From the NCBI GenBank assembly GCA_017411805.1, contig JAFQPI010000007.1, forward strand, positions 1 to 60,008: DNA of 60,008 bases, read 5' to 3'. Positions 33,769-42,624 of this stretch are shown here, in pieces. Each line of letters begins with the position of its first letter. Within the stretch, counting starts at the first letter, position 1. Both the position numbers and the translations under genes were made by a program. Below the pieces are notes generated by a model. The model was not told the origin of the DNA and ran no database searches. It saw only the letters and a program-made list of their open reading frames with translations. The DNA comes from Clostridia bacterium (GTDB taxonomy: Bacteria > Bacillota > Clostridia > Oscillospirales > CAG-272).

Positions 33769-33817
33769 GCGGCGATAAGCGCGCGATATTCACTTGTAAA
33801 ACGAAGTTTTACAAGTG
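33760..33817 (-). repeat. CACTTGTAAAAC stem element, copy B
   Basis: Reading the minus strand: CACTTGTAAAAC, TTC, GTTTTACAAGTG, then a GCGCGCTTATCGCCGCTTG segment and CAAAATCAA, matching 53519-53578 closely. It sits between the lysine riboswitch terminator and dapA. Confidence 0.85.
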
Positions 33818-33825
33818 TCTAAATG

Positions 33826-33850
33826 AAAAAAGGCAGCCACGAAAGCTACC
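33826..33850 (-). terminator. Expression-platform terminator of the lysine riboswitch
   Basis: On the minus strand GGTAGC pairs with GCTGCC around TTTCGTG, followed by six T. A further CTCCCG/CGGGAG hairpin lies between this and the aptamer, probably part of the switching region. Confidence 0.85.
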
Positions 33851-33886
33851 GCAAATACTCTCCCGAAAGAACGGGAGGGTTTATCG

Positions 33887-34047
33887 GATAGCTCTCCGCA
33901 AGAGTAAACTCGAGCGACAACAGAACGGATATTTTCCGAACTGCCAGCCGAACGCCCGCCACAGCGCCGACTTCGGCACCCGCGCCTTTCCCGCGTGACT
34001 TTGGCAGTCGTTTCTTCGCGGTACTCTTCACAAGGTGCGCCTCTATC
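33887..34047 (-). ncRNA. Lysine riboswitch (L box)
   Basis: On the minus strand the aptamer starts GATAGAGGCGC and ends GAGAGCTATC, the closing P1 pair. In between come AAGAGTA, GGAAAGG, GGTGCCGAAG, GGCTGGCAG and CTGTTGTCGCTCGAGTTTAC-type segments in the order of known lysine riboswitches. The length, about 161 nt, fits. It is followed by a terminator and then dapA, so lysine should switch off its own synthesis. This also explains why a short reading frame here is not a gene. Confidence 0.95.
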
Positions 34048-34060
34048 AAACATTTTTTAC

Positions 34061-34089
34061 ATTTTATCATATTTTTTGAGAAATGTCAA
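34061..34089 (-). promoter_or_regulatory. Promoter of the lysine riboswitch/dap transcript
   Basis: On the minus strand TTGACA (34089-34084), 17-bp spacer, TAAAAT (34066-34061). The predicted transcription start near 34054 places the aptamer at the 5' end. Confidence 0.88.
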
Positions 34090-34322
34090 TACCCAAAAAC
34101 AAAAAAACGTATTCTTACGCGTTTTCATAGCCTTCCGACTTCTTGACAAAGCGATACTAATATGATAATATAATAATACGAAAATGATCAAACGCGTGAT
34201 CCGTCAGTTTGAACAAATCGCAGATGTTGGTTTTGTGCAAAAAGACGAAATTAATTTTTTTAAAAAAATCACGCAACTTTTTTGTGCCGAATGCGACTAA
34301 TTATGCAAAAGGAGGAATTATT

Positions 34323-34880
34323 ATGAAAGACGAACAAATCGTTGAGATGTTCTGGGCGCGCGACGAAGACGCGATCAGACAGACAGAAATAAAATATAAC
34401 GACCTTTGCCATTACGTCGCAAAAAGCTTTCTGGCAATTCATGAGGACCGCGAGGAATGTATAAGCGATTCCATGCTCGCGCTATGGAACTCAATCCCTC
34501 CCGAGAGGCCGAAAAGCCTGCGCGCTTATCTTACCTCGATCGTGCGGAAGAACGCGATCAGCCGCTCCCGTGCCAACAATGCCTGGAAGCGCGGAGGTCA
34601 GATAAACACCGCTCGCGCCGAGTTTCTTGAGGTGCTTGACGATGGGCGCGAGCTTTCATCCTACTATGAATCCCGCCGCGCGGGCGAGGTAATCAACGCC
34701 TTTCTCCGCAAGCTCAGCCGCGATGACAGACGCATTTTCGTAATGCGCTTCTGGTTCGATATGAGCTACCGCCAGATATGTGAGCATACGCGATTCAGCG
34801 AGACCAAGGTCAAATCCTCGCTCAACCGCACTCGAAAAAAGCTCGCCGCAGAGCTTGCACGGGAGGGCATTACGGTATGA
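34323..34880 (+). CDS. RNA polymerase ECF-type sigma factor, second copy
   Basis: 185 residues from the ATG at 34323 behind AAAGGAGG; a longer in-frame start at 34209 lacks a site. Region 2 (HYVAKSFLAIHEDREECISD and LALWNSIPPERP) and region 4 (LSRDDRRIFVMRFWFDMSYRQICEHTRFSETKVKSSLNRTRKKL) are visible. It is a paralogue of the sigma factor at 17167-17715. It overlaps the following membrane protein by four bases, again the sigma/membrane-partner arrangement. Confidence 0.87.
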   Translation: MKDEQIVEMFWARDEDAIRQTEIKYNDLCHYVAKSFLAIHEDREECISDSMLALWNSIPPERPKSLRAYLTSIVRKNAISRSRANNAWKRGGQINTARAEFLEVLDDGRELSSYYESRRAGEVINAFLRKLSRDDRRIFVMRFWFDMSYRQICEHTRFSETKVKSSLNRTRKKLAAELAREGITV

Positions 34881-37315
34881 GAACAGAAATGATTTTCAAG
34901 GACGCAAGACTTCTCGAAGCTCTCGATTACCTCGATCCCGATTTCATCGACGAGGCAATCGATATTATGCGTATTCCGCCCGCAAAACAGAGCCCCGAGC
35001 GCGACCGCAGGACCACGATCCTTTCGGTCAAGCTCATTGTTGCGCTTGCAGCTTCGCTTCTGCTTATCAGCGCGTGCATTCCCGTAGTTTCGAAAATAAT
35101 CCGCAATTATTTCTCAAGTCCCGGCGGTCTTCTGTCATCCGACACAGAGGAGACTCTGTACGCTCCCGAATCGGATGGGTCTACTGCCAATGAGGAAACG
35201 ACCTCCCCCGAGCCGATCGATTATTCAGACGTTGAGAATCTCCCCGAGCTCTATCGCGCGGTTCTCAAAAACGAGATGGGATATTATATGCGCTATCTCA
35301 ACGTCGAGGGAGAGAGGTTCATTTCCGATCCTCCGACGCAATACGCGCTTGCTTCTGATCTCAGATACGCCGCAATTGACATGGACGGCGACGGCGGGAT
35401 CGAGGTTGCGGTCAAGACCGCTCATCTTCAAAGCGATATAGTCATACTGCATATAGAGGGCGACCGCGTTTACGGCTTTGACTTTAATTTTACTCAGCTT
35501 GAGGAGATACAGGATGACGGAAACTTTATCTGGAGCAATTTCAGCAACAATACCACAGGCTTTTCCGCTATCTCCTTTACCGGAGGCTACGAATACAAGC
35601 TTCGTGAGATCTGCTCAAAGAGTACGAGCATACTGAACGTCAAGTACTATGTCTCCGGCAAGGAGGCGACCAGCGAGGAATACACCGCCGTTTACGACAA
35701 GCTTTCCAAAACCGAGGTCATCTGGTATCCGCTCCGGAAGTATTATCCCGAGACCACGACTCAGGAGGATAACATCACCGCTCCCGCAGACGTCGAATAC
35801 GACGGCAGCCGCGGGCTCGAGTACAGGATCAATTCCGACGGCAGGACGGTCACTCTCGTCGGCTACGGAAGCTGCAAGGACCGCGACGTCATCGTTGCCA
35901 CTCTTTACGATGGTAAGCCCGTGACAGTTATCGGCGCGAGTGCCTTTGAGGATTGCCGCGCGATAAACAGCGTAGTTCTGCCGGAAGGTCTGAAAGTGAT
36001 CTCCGACAAGGCCTTTAAGGGCTGTGACGTGCTCAAGAGCGTAATTATCCCGGACGATGTAAAGAGCATCGGCAAGGAGGCTTTCAAGGAGTGCAAGTAT
36101 CTGAACAGCATAGTCATCCCCGAAAGCGTTACCGCCATATATGACGGAGCCTTTGCTTATTGCTCAAAACTCATATCTGTCACTCTTCCGAGCCAAGTGG
36201 ATCACTTCGGCACTCATATGTTCGAGTGGTGCACAAGTCTCACTTCGATCGCTCTCCCCAAGGGAACCAAGCTGCTTGACTGCACGTTCTACGTTTGTCA
36301 GTCTTTGCGCGACGTGTCGCTTCCTTACGGAATAACAGGTATCGGAGCGCACAGCTTCAACGGCTGCACCGCGCTCGAAAGCATTACTCTCCCCTCAAGC
36401 GTTGAAAAGATAGACAGCTTCTCCTTTGCCGGTTGTGATAAGCTGACCGATTTTAATTATAACGCCGTTCTTTCAAGATGGATCGGAACGGTCCGGAAGG
36501 AAGAATATTGGAATCAGGATTCGCCCTTCGCGGCAGTGCATTGCCTTGACGGAGATATAAGACCCGATTCGCTGACGGAAGAAGAGGCTCTCAAGCTCGT
36601 TGCCGATCATCTCGGGCTTAAAACCTACAACTCTGATCCCGATTGGCTTTGGGTCAGAAAATATCCTTCGACCTCGTCGCCGAAATACAGGATCGCGCAC
36701 AGCGTAAAAAAGGATGGAGCTTATCCCGTGGTCGCGCAATATGAGATCGATATTTATTCGCTTGAGATAACGCCCGTCGGTTTTGATCTCTCGGATATTC
36801 CCGATGCGCTCTGCGACGTTGTTACCAACAAGAGGACCTTCTTCATCTATTCGGATAACCGTGAATTCTATCTCAAGGATTTCGGTTATCCCGACGAGAT
36901 AGCGTACAGCTCTTTTCTCAATTATTGCGTGATGGATATGGACGGTGACGGCAAGAGCGAGCTTCTTATTGATGGCATGAACGGCATTCTTCTGCTCCAT
37001 GACAACGGCACAAGTGTGCGCGGATATATTATGGGCATACATAACGTGTATGCAAGCGGTGCATATTCCTGGAGCGAGCTTACCTCAACGGGAAAAACGG
37101 GTATCGAGAGGATAGTATCCTTTACCGAAGACGGCTATAAGACCGAGGAACTTTGCCGCACGGAGCAGGACGAGAATGGAAACGTGAAGTACTTCATCGG
37201 CGAGCACGAGGTCGGCGCGGACGAGCATTTTGCCTTCGTAGAGTCACATTCAAGCTATAACGCCGATTGGCGCGAGCTTGATTATTACCCGATCTATATG
37301 AAAGTTCCGAATTGA
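34877..37315 (+). CDS. Membrane-anchored protein with BspA-type leucine-rich repeats, partner of ECF sigma
   Basis: 812 residues. A short cytoplasmic N-terminus and one membrane segment (SVKLIVALAASLLLISACIP, about 50-70) precede a large outside part. Residues about 340-545 are LRR_5/BspA-type repeats (FKGCDVLKSVIIPDDVKSIG pattern, about nine units). Segments DMDGDGGIEV and DMDGDGKSELLIDG before and after them look like calcium-binding FG-GAP/VCBS-type motifs. The ATG overlaps the sigma stop (ATGA). By position it could be an anti-sigma factor with an unusually large sensor domain; no known anti-sigma motif is visible, so this is inference. Confidence 0.72.
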   Translation: MRTEMIFKDARLLEALDYLDPDFIDEAIDIMRIPPAKQSPERDRRTTILSVKLIVALAASLLLISACIPVVSKIIRNYFSSPGGLLSSDTEETLYAPESDGSTANEETTSPEPIDYSDVENLPELYRAVLKNEMGYYMRYLNVEGERFISDPPTQYALASDLRYAAIDMDGDGGIEVAVKTAHLQSDIVILHIEGDRVYGFDFNFTQLEEIQDDGNFIWSNFSNNTTGFSAISFTGGYEYKLREICSKSTSILNVKYYVSGKEATSEEYTAVYDKLSKTEVIWYPLRKYYPETTTQEDNITAPADVEYDGSRGLEYRINSDGRTVTLVGYGSCKDRDVIVATLYDGKPVTVIGASAFEDCRAINSVVLPEGLKVISDKAFKGCDVLKSVIIPDDVKSIGKEAFKECKYLNSIVIPESVTAIYDGAFAYCSKLISVTLPSQVDHFGTHMFEWCTSLTSIALPKGTKLLDCTFYVCQSLRDVSLPYGITGIGAHSFNGCTALESITLPSSVEKIDSFSFAGCDKLTDFNYNAVLSRWIGTVRKEEYWNQDSPFAAVHCLDGDIRPDSLTEEEALKLVADHLGLKTYNSDPDWLWVRKYPSTSSPKYRIAHSVKKDGAYPVVAQYEIDIYSLEITPVGFDLSDIPDALCDVVTNKRTFFIYSDNREFYLKDFGYPDEIAYSSFLNYCVMDMDGDGKSELLIDGMNGILLLHDNGTSVRGYIMGIHNVYASGAYSWSELTSTGKTGIERIVSFTEDGYKTEELCRTEQDENGNVKYFIGEHEVGADEHFAFVESHSSYNADWRELDYYPIYMKVPN

Positions 37316-37325
37316 TAAGGAGATT

Positions 37326-37949
37326 ATGATGAAAAAAGCAATTATCTTATGCTTAATACTGCTTTTGCTTTCTGCCTCTCTTTTCGGTTGCAGCGACAGT
37401 GGCGGCGAGAATGGCACGGAGGAAAACAGTGAAATTGCCGAGGCTATGACGGATCAAAGCTTTTCCTCGCCCTTTTCAAGCGTCAAGGAAGAGGATTTGA
37501 AGCTTTCGGACGATGTTATCAGAGATATTCTGTCGGATGTTCCTTTGGATAGATATGAGATCTATCCCGATCGTCATATTATCCCGCTTTCGGCGACTCT
37601 CTATGATGGCGACAAGGCGACGCCGATAAATATAAACGACCCGCGTCTTATCAGCCTGATAAATTTCTATAATAATTCCGTTTATCACGGATACTATTCG
37701 TATACGCAGGGCGTCCTGAGCACGTCGGACCTTGAATCTGCCGAGAGCGAATCTAAGAGGCTCGTTCTGACATACGCCCCGTACGGGGAGGAATTGGCTA
37801 CCTTGTATGATACGATCATTGTGACCGAAAAATGGTTTGTGGCTGTATGCCATGACGTTCCTGCTTACGATGGCGAGTATCCCGATACCGCATTCGGTCA
37901 TATTCCGCTTTATAATTACTACGATTGGCTTGAGCTGTTCGATTTTTAG
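37326..37949 (+). CDS. Lipoprotein of unknown function
   Basis: 207 residues. It begins with a type II signal peptide (MMKKAIILCLILLLLSASLF then GC at the lipobox). AAGGAG is 3 bp before the first ATG and 6 bp before the next (37329), so the second ATG may be the real start. The mature protein is acidic, with no recognised domain. It lies 10 bp after the LRR protein and 7 bp before another lipoprotein whose first codons are nearly identical (ATGATGAAAAAAGCAATTAT), suggesting duplication of the signal-peptide region. Confidence 0.7.
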   Translation: MMKKAIILCLILLLLSASLFGCSDSGGENGTEENSEIAEAMTDQSFSSPFSSVKEEDLKLSDDVIRDILSDVPLDRYEIYPDRHIIPLSATLYDGDKATPININDPRLISLINFYNNSVYHGYYSYTQGVLSTSDLESAESESKRLVLTYAPYGEELATLYDTIIVTEKWFVAVCHDVPAYDGEYPDTAFGHIPLYNYYDWLELFDF

Positions 37950-37956
37950 GAGTTTT

Positions 37957-39621
37957 ATGATGAAAAAAGCAATTATCTTTATACTCTGCCTGATCCTCGC
38001 CGTGCTTTTGGTCTCCTGCTCGGAGCCCGTGAGCGCAGAGGAGGCTTACGCAGACGTTATTTCCGAATACACCGAGCTTCTTCAAAAGAAGCAAAATGGC
38101 GAGTCCGTACCCGAAGAGTCGGACGACCCGATAAAAAACGCGCTCCTCTCGGCTGTCAACTCCTGCAAGGATCCCACGCAGATGGGCTACGCGACCAAGG
38201 ATATTAACTCGGACGGCGCAGAAGAGCTCTTCCTTACCTCGAAAGCCTACGATTTTTACGCTCTCTTCACCCTCGACGGCCGCAAGCCCGTGCTTCTCAA
38301 GGTTTTTGAGGGTGGGAGAGGCGCGATAGATTTTGACGGTGTTATATATAGCTGGGCGTACAGCGAAACAGAGGTCTCTTATTATAACCGCTACTATCTT
38401 TCGGAGAATGGTCTTGAGGGATTTGAGGTTTGGCGCAAACCGAGTGCAGATGGCAAATTTGATTATTCTTCCGGCTTTTACGGCGAAGAAAAAGAACTGA
38501 CCGAGAGTGAGTATAATTATTATATCAATACTTACAACAAATTTAAAAGAGCCTCAATGAAGGATCAGACCCGTATAGCAGGTCTGCGAGTTCATCTGCC
38601 CCTCAGAGAGGAGGCGGAGTCAAGCCTGCCCGTTGCCGATATTTCGAGCTACGAGGGTATCCTTGAACTCTATCGGACCGTGGTCTCATGCATGAAGGAT
38701 TATTCAAATGCCGATTATATGGCGGGAGTATATGACGAAAAGCTGATCTTCCCCGACGACGAGTCCTACGAGATATACAACCGCTTGCTCGACACCTGCC
38801 GCAAGCAACGCAGAATATATTCCTACTCGAGCACCGAGTATATGCCCGATGCCGATAACGCATACGGCTACGCTCTGAAGGATATCAACGGTGACGGAGC
38901 GGAAGAGCTGATCCTTCTGAGCGACAGATATTCAGTCGGTGCCGTCTTTACTATGAAAAACGGCACGCCCGCTCTGATCTACGATTCGCATTTTGGCGGC
39001 GTTACTATAGGCGGCAACGGAGAGATACTCGTCAGCATTTATTATAACGACAGGCACATGGAGTACAGATCCTACATAATCAACGGCAAGAGCGAGCTTG
39101 AGCTTACCGATTTCGCGGGATGGATTTATTCCGTAGAAAGCCATTACTATGCTCTCGCGGACGGTAAAATTGTTGAATCCAAGGAGAAATACGACGCTTC
39201 CGTAAAGCTGATACAGGAGCGCGAAGAAGCAGCGCCCCATCCCATAAGGGAGTTTGATTTTATTCCTCTTCATGAGATCGAAAGGATCGACGCCTCATAT
39301 GAGAGCAAGGAATTCAGCTATTATGGCTCGTTTTATGACGAAAACCTGATAGTGTTTTCAAATATAACCGAGGATTCCTTTGATTTTTCATTCAAATACG
39401 TTTATTCTTATCTTGCTGACCCGAATGATACCGACTTTACAACCTACGAAGCTGAGATCAGCGCCTCGGCGGCGTGGGACGGAAAGGGATATGCTTTTGA
39501 CAGCAGCACAGTAAGCGGCAGAATATATTTCGGCGTCGGTATCTTATGGCTTGATATCACCGAAAGCCGAGAGGAAAATATCAAATGCGATCCGATTTTT
39601 TTGAAGCTTATTGAGAAATAG
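37957..39621 (+). CDS. Large lipoprotein with repeated DINGDGAEEL-type segments
   Basis: 554 residues from the ATG at 37957 behind AGGAG; the frame is open further upstream inside the previous gene, but the lipoprotein signal (MMKKAIIFILCLILAVLLVSCSE) fixes the start. Two similar halves carry YATKDINSDGAEELFLTS and YALKDINGDGAEELILLS, FG-GAP/VCBS-like segments related to those in the LRR protein. No enzyme domain is recognised. It is the last gene of a four-gene sigma/surface operon. Confidence 0.7.
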   Translation: MMKKAIIFILCLILAVLLVSCSEPVSAEEAYADVISEYTELLQKKQNGESVPEESDDPIKNALLSAVNSCKDPTQMGYATKDINSDGAEELFLTSKAYDFYALFTLDGRKPVLLKVFEGGRGAIDFDGVIYSWAYSETEVSYYNRYYLSENGLEGFEVWRKPSADGKFDYSSGFYGEEKELTESEYNYYINTYNKFKRASMKDQTRIAGLRVHLPLREEAESSLPVADISSYEGILELYRTVVSCMKDYSNADYMAGVYDEKLIFPDDESYEIYNRLLDTCRKQRRIYSYSSTEYMPDADNAYGYALKDINGDGAEELILLSDRYSVGAVFTMKNGTPALIYDSHFGGVTIGGNGEILVSIYYNDRHMEYRSYIINGKSELELTDFAGWIYSVESHYYALADGKIVESKEKYDASVKLIQEREEAAPHPIREFDFIPLHEIERIDASYESKEFSYYGSFYDENLIVFSNITEDSFDFSFKYVYSYLADPNDTDFTTYEAEISASAAWDGKGYAFDSSTVSGRIYFGVGILWLDITESREENIKCDPIFLKLIEK

Positions 39622-39658
39622 AACCGATGTAGCTGAAATTGTATCTCTATGCAAACGT

Positions 39659-39707
39659 AAAAATAGGGGCTGAGTCGGAATTTTAATGACTCAACCCCTA
39701 TTTTATG
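39659..39707. terminator. Bidirectional terminator
   Basis: AAAATAGGGGCTGAGTC pairs with GACTCAACCCCTATTTT apart from one mismatch, with an 11-nt loop, between converging genes. Confidence 0.85.
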
Positions 39708-39712
39708 ATTTA

Positions 39713-41425
39713 TCAGTCTATAGACTTATCGATATTGAATCTTGTGATCTTACGGGAGGTATTCTTGATGAATTCCTCCTTACGGATCTTGACGAGACCG
39801 ACCTTTTTATAGGGTGCCATATGGGTGTTGGCAACCTTGACGTGCTCGTCGAAGTATTCCTTTACGTCAACAACGCCGTCGTTCTTAAGCTGTTCGTAGT
39901 CGGGGAAGATCTCGGCAACGATGACTTCGCGTTCGGGATTCGACTTGCTCTCGCCCGCGTAAACAACGACTTCGAGAACGCCGCGGATACGCGAGATCTC
40001 GGTCTCGATCTCCTCGGGATATACGTTCTTACCGTTCGAGAAGATGATGAGGTTCTTCTTGCGTCCCGTGATGTAGAGCCAGCCCTCGTCGTCTAGCTTG
40101 CCGTAGTCGCCGGTGTGGAAGAATCCGTCAGCGTCGATAACAGCCGCGGTTGCCTCGGGCTCCTCGTAGTAGCCCATCATTACGTTCGGACCCTTGACGC
40201 AGATCTCGCCCTCGCCGTTCGCGTCGGGCTCATAGATGCGGACCTCCTCGCCGATGATGGGAAGACCTACGCTTCCGTTCTTCTGCCACTCGTTTCTGTT
40301 GCAGGATACGAGGGGAGCGCACTCGGTGATGCCGTAGCCGTTGAGGACGGTGATTCCGATCGCGTCGAAGAAGTCGATGATGTCCTGGTTGAGAGCCGCA
40401 CCGCCGCAGATGATCATCTGGAGCTTGCCGCCGAAAGTCTCGTGAACCTGCGCGAAGAGAGAACGGCGCTTGTCGATACCGATCGCGCGGAGAGCCTTGG
40501 ATATCTTCATACCCATCTTCAGCTTCTTGTCCGCACCCGTTTTCTCGGCTGTTGCCCAGATACGGCGGTAGAGGGTCTCAACGAAGAGGGGAACGAGGAC
40601 GAGGTGGGTCGGCTGCTGCTCCTTGAGCTCACCCAGAAGGTACTTGATGCCCGAGGTGATGTAGATCTCACAGCCCTGCGCGTAGTGACCGACGTAGTTG
40701 ACGGTCGAGCCGAAGGTGTGGTGCGGAGGAAGGACGTTTAAGGTCTTACGGGTGATGTCAAAGAGGTACATGCCCTGCGTCATATCGGATACGATGTTGG
40801 TCTGCGAGAGCATAACGCCCTTGCCCTTGCCGGTGGTTCCCGAAGTGAACACGATGGTGGCAAGGCGGTCGGGATCGATCTCGTAGTCGTAGTAGGAGTT
40901 GTCACCGTCCGCGAACTTCTTGCCGCCCGCCTCAATGAGAGAGGAGATCGCAAGATCGCCCTCGCGGAGGGGATCGCCGTTCATGCAGACGTAGAGCTCT
41001 GCCTTGGTGTTTTCCTTGAGGTAGTCGAGCTTGCCCGCAATCTCTGCGCCGTAGAAGATGGCGTAGCATGAAGCTCGCTCGATGGTAGCGGCGAGGTCGG
41101 GGGCGGGCATCTCCTTGTCAAGCGGAACTGTGACGGCACCGATCGCCATCAGCGAGAAGTAGGTGTAGATCCATCCCACGCTTGCGCCGCCGACGATGGC
41201 AACCTTTTTATCGCGCAGGGAGAGAGCGATCTCCTCTGTTCCGAGATTGCGGATAATGTCGCGTGCCTCGGAGTAGGTGACGCTCTGAGTCTCGGTGTCA
41301 CGGGGGCTCACCTTATAGGAGATAGCAGGCTTGTCGGGGAAGTTTTCAGCCGATTGCTCGACCATTACTCTGAAATCGCGGAATACTGTAGTTTCATAAA
41401 GCGGATATGCTTTCTTTCTGTTCAT
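39713..41425 (-). CDS. AMP-dependent acyl-CoA synthetase/ligase (long-chain fatty-acid type)
   Basis: 570 residues from the ATG at 41425, which has GGAGG 8 bp upstream; an in-frame ATG at 41440 contains that site itself and is unlikely. ANL-family motifs: TIVFTSGTTGKGKGV (phosphate loop), GYGITECAP, GEICVKGPNVMMGYY, FFHTGDYGKLDDEGWL and GRKKNLIIFSNGKNVYPEEIE. The C-terminal catalytic Lys lies in NTSRKITRF. These enzymes activate carboxylates as acyl-AMP, then acyl-CoA. The substrate is probably a fatty acid; acyl-ACP ligation is possible. Confidence 0.87.
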   Translation of the reverse strand: MNRKKAYPLYETTVFRDFRVMVEQSAENFPDKPAISYKVSPRDTETQSVTYSEARDIIRNLGTEEIALSLRDKKVAIVGGASVGWIYTYFSLMAIGAVTVPLDKEMPAPDLAATIERASCYAIFYGAEIAGKLDYLKENTKAELYVCMNGDPLREGDLAISSLIEAGGKKFADGDNSYYDYEIDPDRLATIVFTSGTTGKGKGVMLSQTNIVSDMTQGMYLFDITRKTLNVLPPHHTFGSTVNYVGHYAQGCEIYITSGIKYLLGELKEQQPTHLVLVPLFVETLYRRIWATAEKTGADKKLKMGMKISKALRAIGIDKRRSLFAQVHETFGGKLQMIICGGAALNQDIIDFFDAIGITVLNGYGITECAPLVSCNRNEWQKNGSVGLPIIGEEVRIYEPDANGEGEICVKGPNVMMGYYEEPEATAAVIDADGFFHTGDYGKLDDEGWLYITGRKKNLIIFSNGKNVYPEEIETEISRIRGVLEVVVYAGESKSNPEREVIVAEIFPDYEQLKNDGVVDVKEYFDEHVKVANTHMAPYKKVGLVKIRKEEFIKNTSRKITRFNIDKSID

Positions 41426-41463
41426 ATCAAAATCCTCCATAGGGGCTGTTTTTTGTCACTCTA

Positions 41464-41492
41464 ATTATACAATTTTTATTGTCAATAGTCAA
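41464..41492 (-). promoter_or_regulatory. Promoter of the acyl-CoA synthetase gene
   Basis: On the minus strand TTGACT (41492-41487), 17-bp spacer, TATAAT (41469-41464). Confidence 0.8.
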
Positions 41493-41522
41493 GATACTCT
41501 TGAGAAATCGTGTAAATTCTGC

Positions 41523-41550
41523 GTAGAGTCGACTCTACCGACAGTAGAGT
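41523..41550. promoter_or_regulatory. 16-bp perfect palindrome plus extra half-site (operator candidate)
   Basis: GTAGAGTCGACTCTAC (41523-41538) is a perfect palindrome, and a third GTAGAGT follows at 41544-41550. It lies between the divergent acyl-CoA synthetase and antiporter genes. Confidence 0.55.
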
Positions 41551-41638
41551 TGCCGCTTTATTTGGGTAAAATGTGTATTTAAAGGCAATAACTGCTGAAG
41601 TGCGCCATTTTTGGCAATAATAAACTCGGAGGTGGCGC

Positions 41639-42562
41639 ATGGAATATTTTTTGCTTTCGGTCGGACTTTTTTTGCTTATCAAGGGAGCGGACGTATTCGT
41701 TGACGGCGCGTCGGCGGTCGCGGGAAAATTCGGAGTGCCCTCGTTTATGATCGGACTTACCGTCGTTTCGCTCGGAACGAGCGCACCCGAGGCGGCGATC
41801 AGCATATCGGCGAGCATTTCGGGATCGGGCTCGATCTCGCTCGGCAACGTGATCGGATCGAATATTTTCAATCTGCTGATGGTTATTGGTGTAACGTCAC
41901 TTTTCACACCGCTCGGGGCGAAAGAGGATCTGATCAGGCGCGATATGCCCGTGAATATTATTGCCTCGGGCGCGCTTGCGATAGTCATCCTCGACGGTGT
42001 AATCGGGCGGATCGAGGCGATTTTTCTGCTTGCCGCGCTCGGAGCATACCTCTTTTTCGTCATCAAAGGCGCGATCGGAAGCCGATCTGATGACGGTGGA
42101 CAAAAGCAGTATCCGTGGGTATTGAGTATTCTGATGATCCTCGGCGGACTCGCGTCGATCATGTTTGGCGGTGACCTTGTTGTTGATAATGCCAGGATAA
42201 TTGCCGCGAATTTCGGAATGAGCGAGCTTCTGATCGGGCTGACTGTCGTTGCATTCGGCACCTCGCTTCCCGAGCTTGTGACCTCGATCGTGGCGGTAAG
42301 GAAGGGCGAGACGGGGATCGCGGTCGGAAACGCCGTCGGCTCCTGCCTTTTCAATATCCTCTTCATCCTCGGAATCACGGGAGTGATCAAGCCCCTGCCT
42401 GCGGGGAGTGAACTCATCGCGGATACGGTTTTTCTTGCGATCGCCTCTGTTATCGTGTATATCTTTGCCGCAAGGAAGAGAAGCATCGGCAGGCTCGACG
42501 GCGCACTCTGCGTCATTCTTTACGCGATCTATACGGCGTTTATTATTATGAGAGCGTTATAA
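41639..42562 (+). CDS. Calcium/sodium antiporter (CaCA family, YrbG-like)
   Basis: 307 residues, about ten hydrophobic segments. The two inverted alpha repeats are clear: VVSLGTSAPEAAISISASI...GSNIFN in the first half and VVAFGTSLPELVTSIVAV...AVGSCLFN in the second, containing the acidic residues that bind cations. It exports Ca2+ in exchange for Na+ or a related ion. GGAGG precedes the ATG. The length is typical for the bacterial family. Confidence 0.92.
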   Translation: MEYFLLSVGLFLLIKGADVFVDGASAVAGKFGVPSFMIGLTVVSLGTSAPEAAISISASISGSGSISLGNVIGSNIFNLLMVIGVTSLFTPLGAKEDLIRRDMPVNIIASGALAIVILDGVIGRIEAIFLLAALGAYLFFVIKGAIGSRSDDGGQKQYPWVLSILMILGGLASIMFGGDLVVDNARIIAANFGMSELLIGLTVVAFGTSLPELVTSIVAVRKGETGIAVGNAVGSCLFNILFILGITGVIKPLPAGSELIADTVFLAIASVIVYIFAARKRSIGRLDGALCVILYAIYTAFIIMRAL

Positions 42563-42566
42563 AAAC

Positions 42567-42595
42567 TTGCAAATCCCGTCATTTTGTGCTATAAT
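42567..42595 (+). promoter_or_regulatory. Promoter of the PHP phosphoesterase gene
   Basis: TTGCAA at 42567-42572, 17-bp spacer, TATAAT at 42590-42595. Confidence 0.75.
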
Positions 42596-42624
42596 AAGTA
42601 AAACAACACCATCGGAGGCGCAAA

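Noticed and set aside
33790-34070. Short minus-strand frames starting MIKCKKCL upstream of dapA
   Set aside because: The frame starts upstream of the predicted transcription start and coincides with the lysine riboswitch and its terminator.
41482-42516. Minus-strand frame of about 340 codons opposite the Na/Ca antiporter
   Set aside because: Antisense shadow; Pro/Ser-rich with no domain, whereas the plus strand has both alpha repeats of the antiporter.
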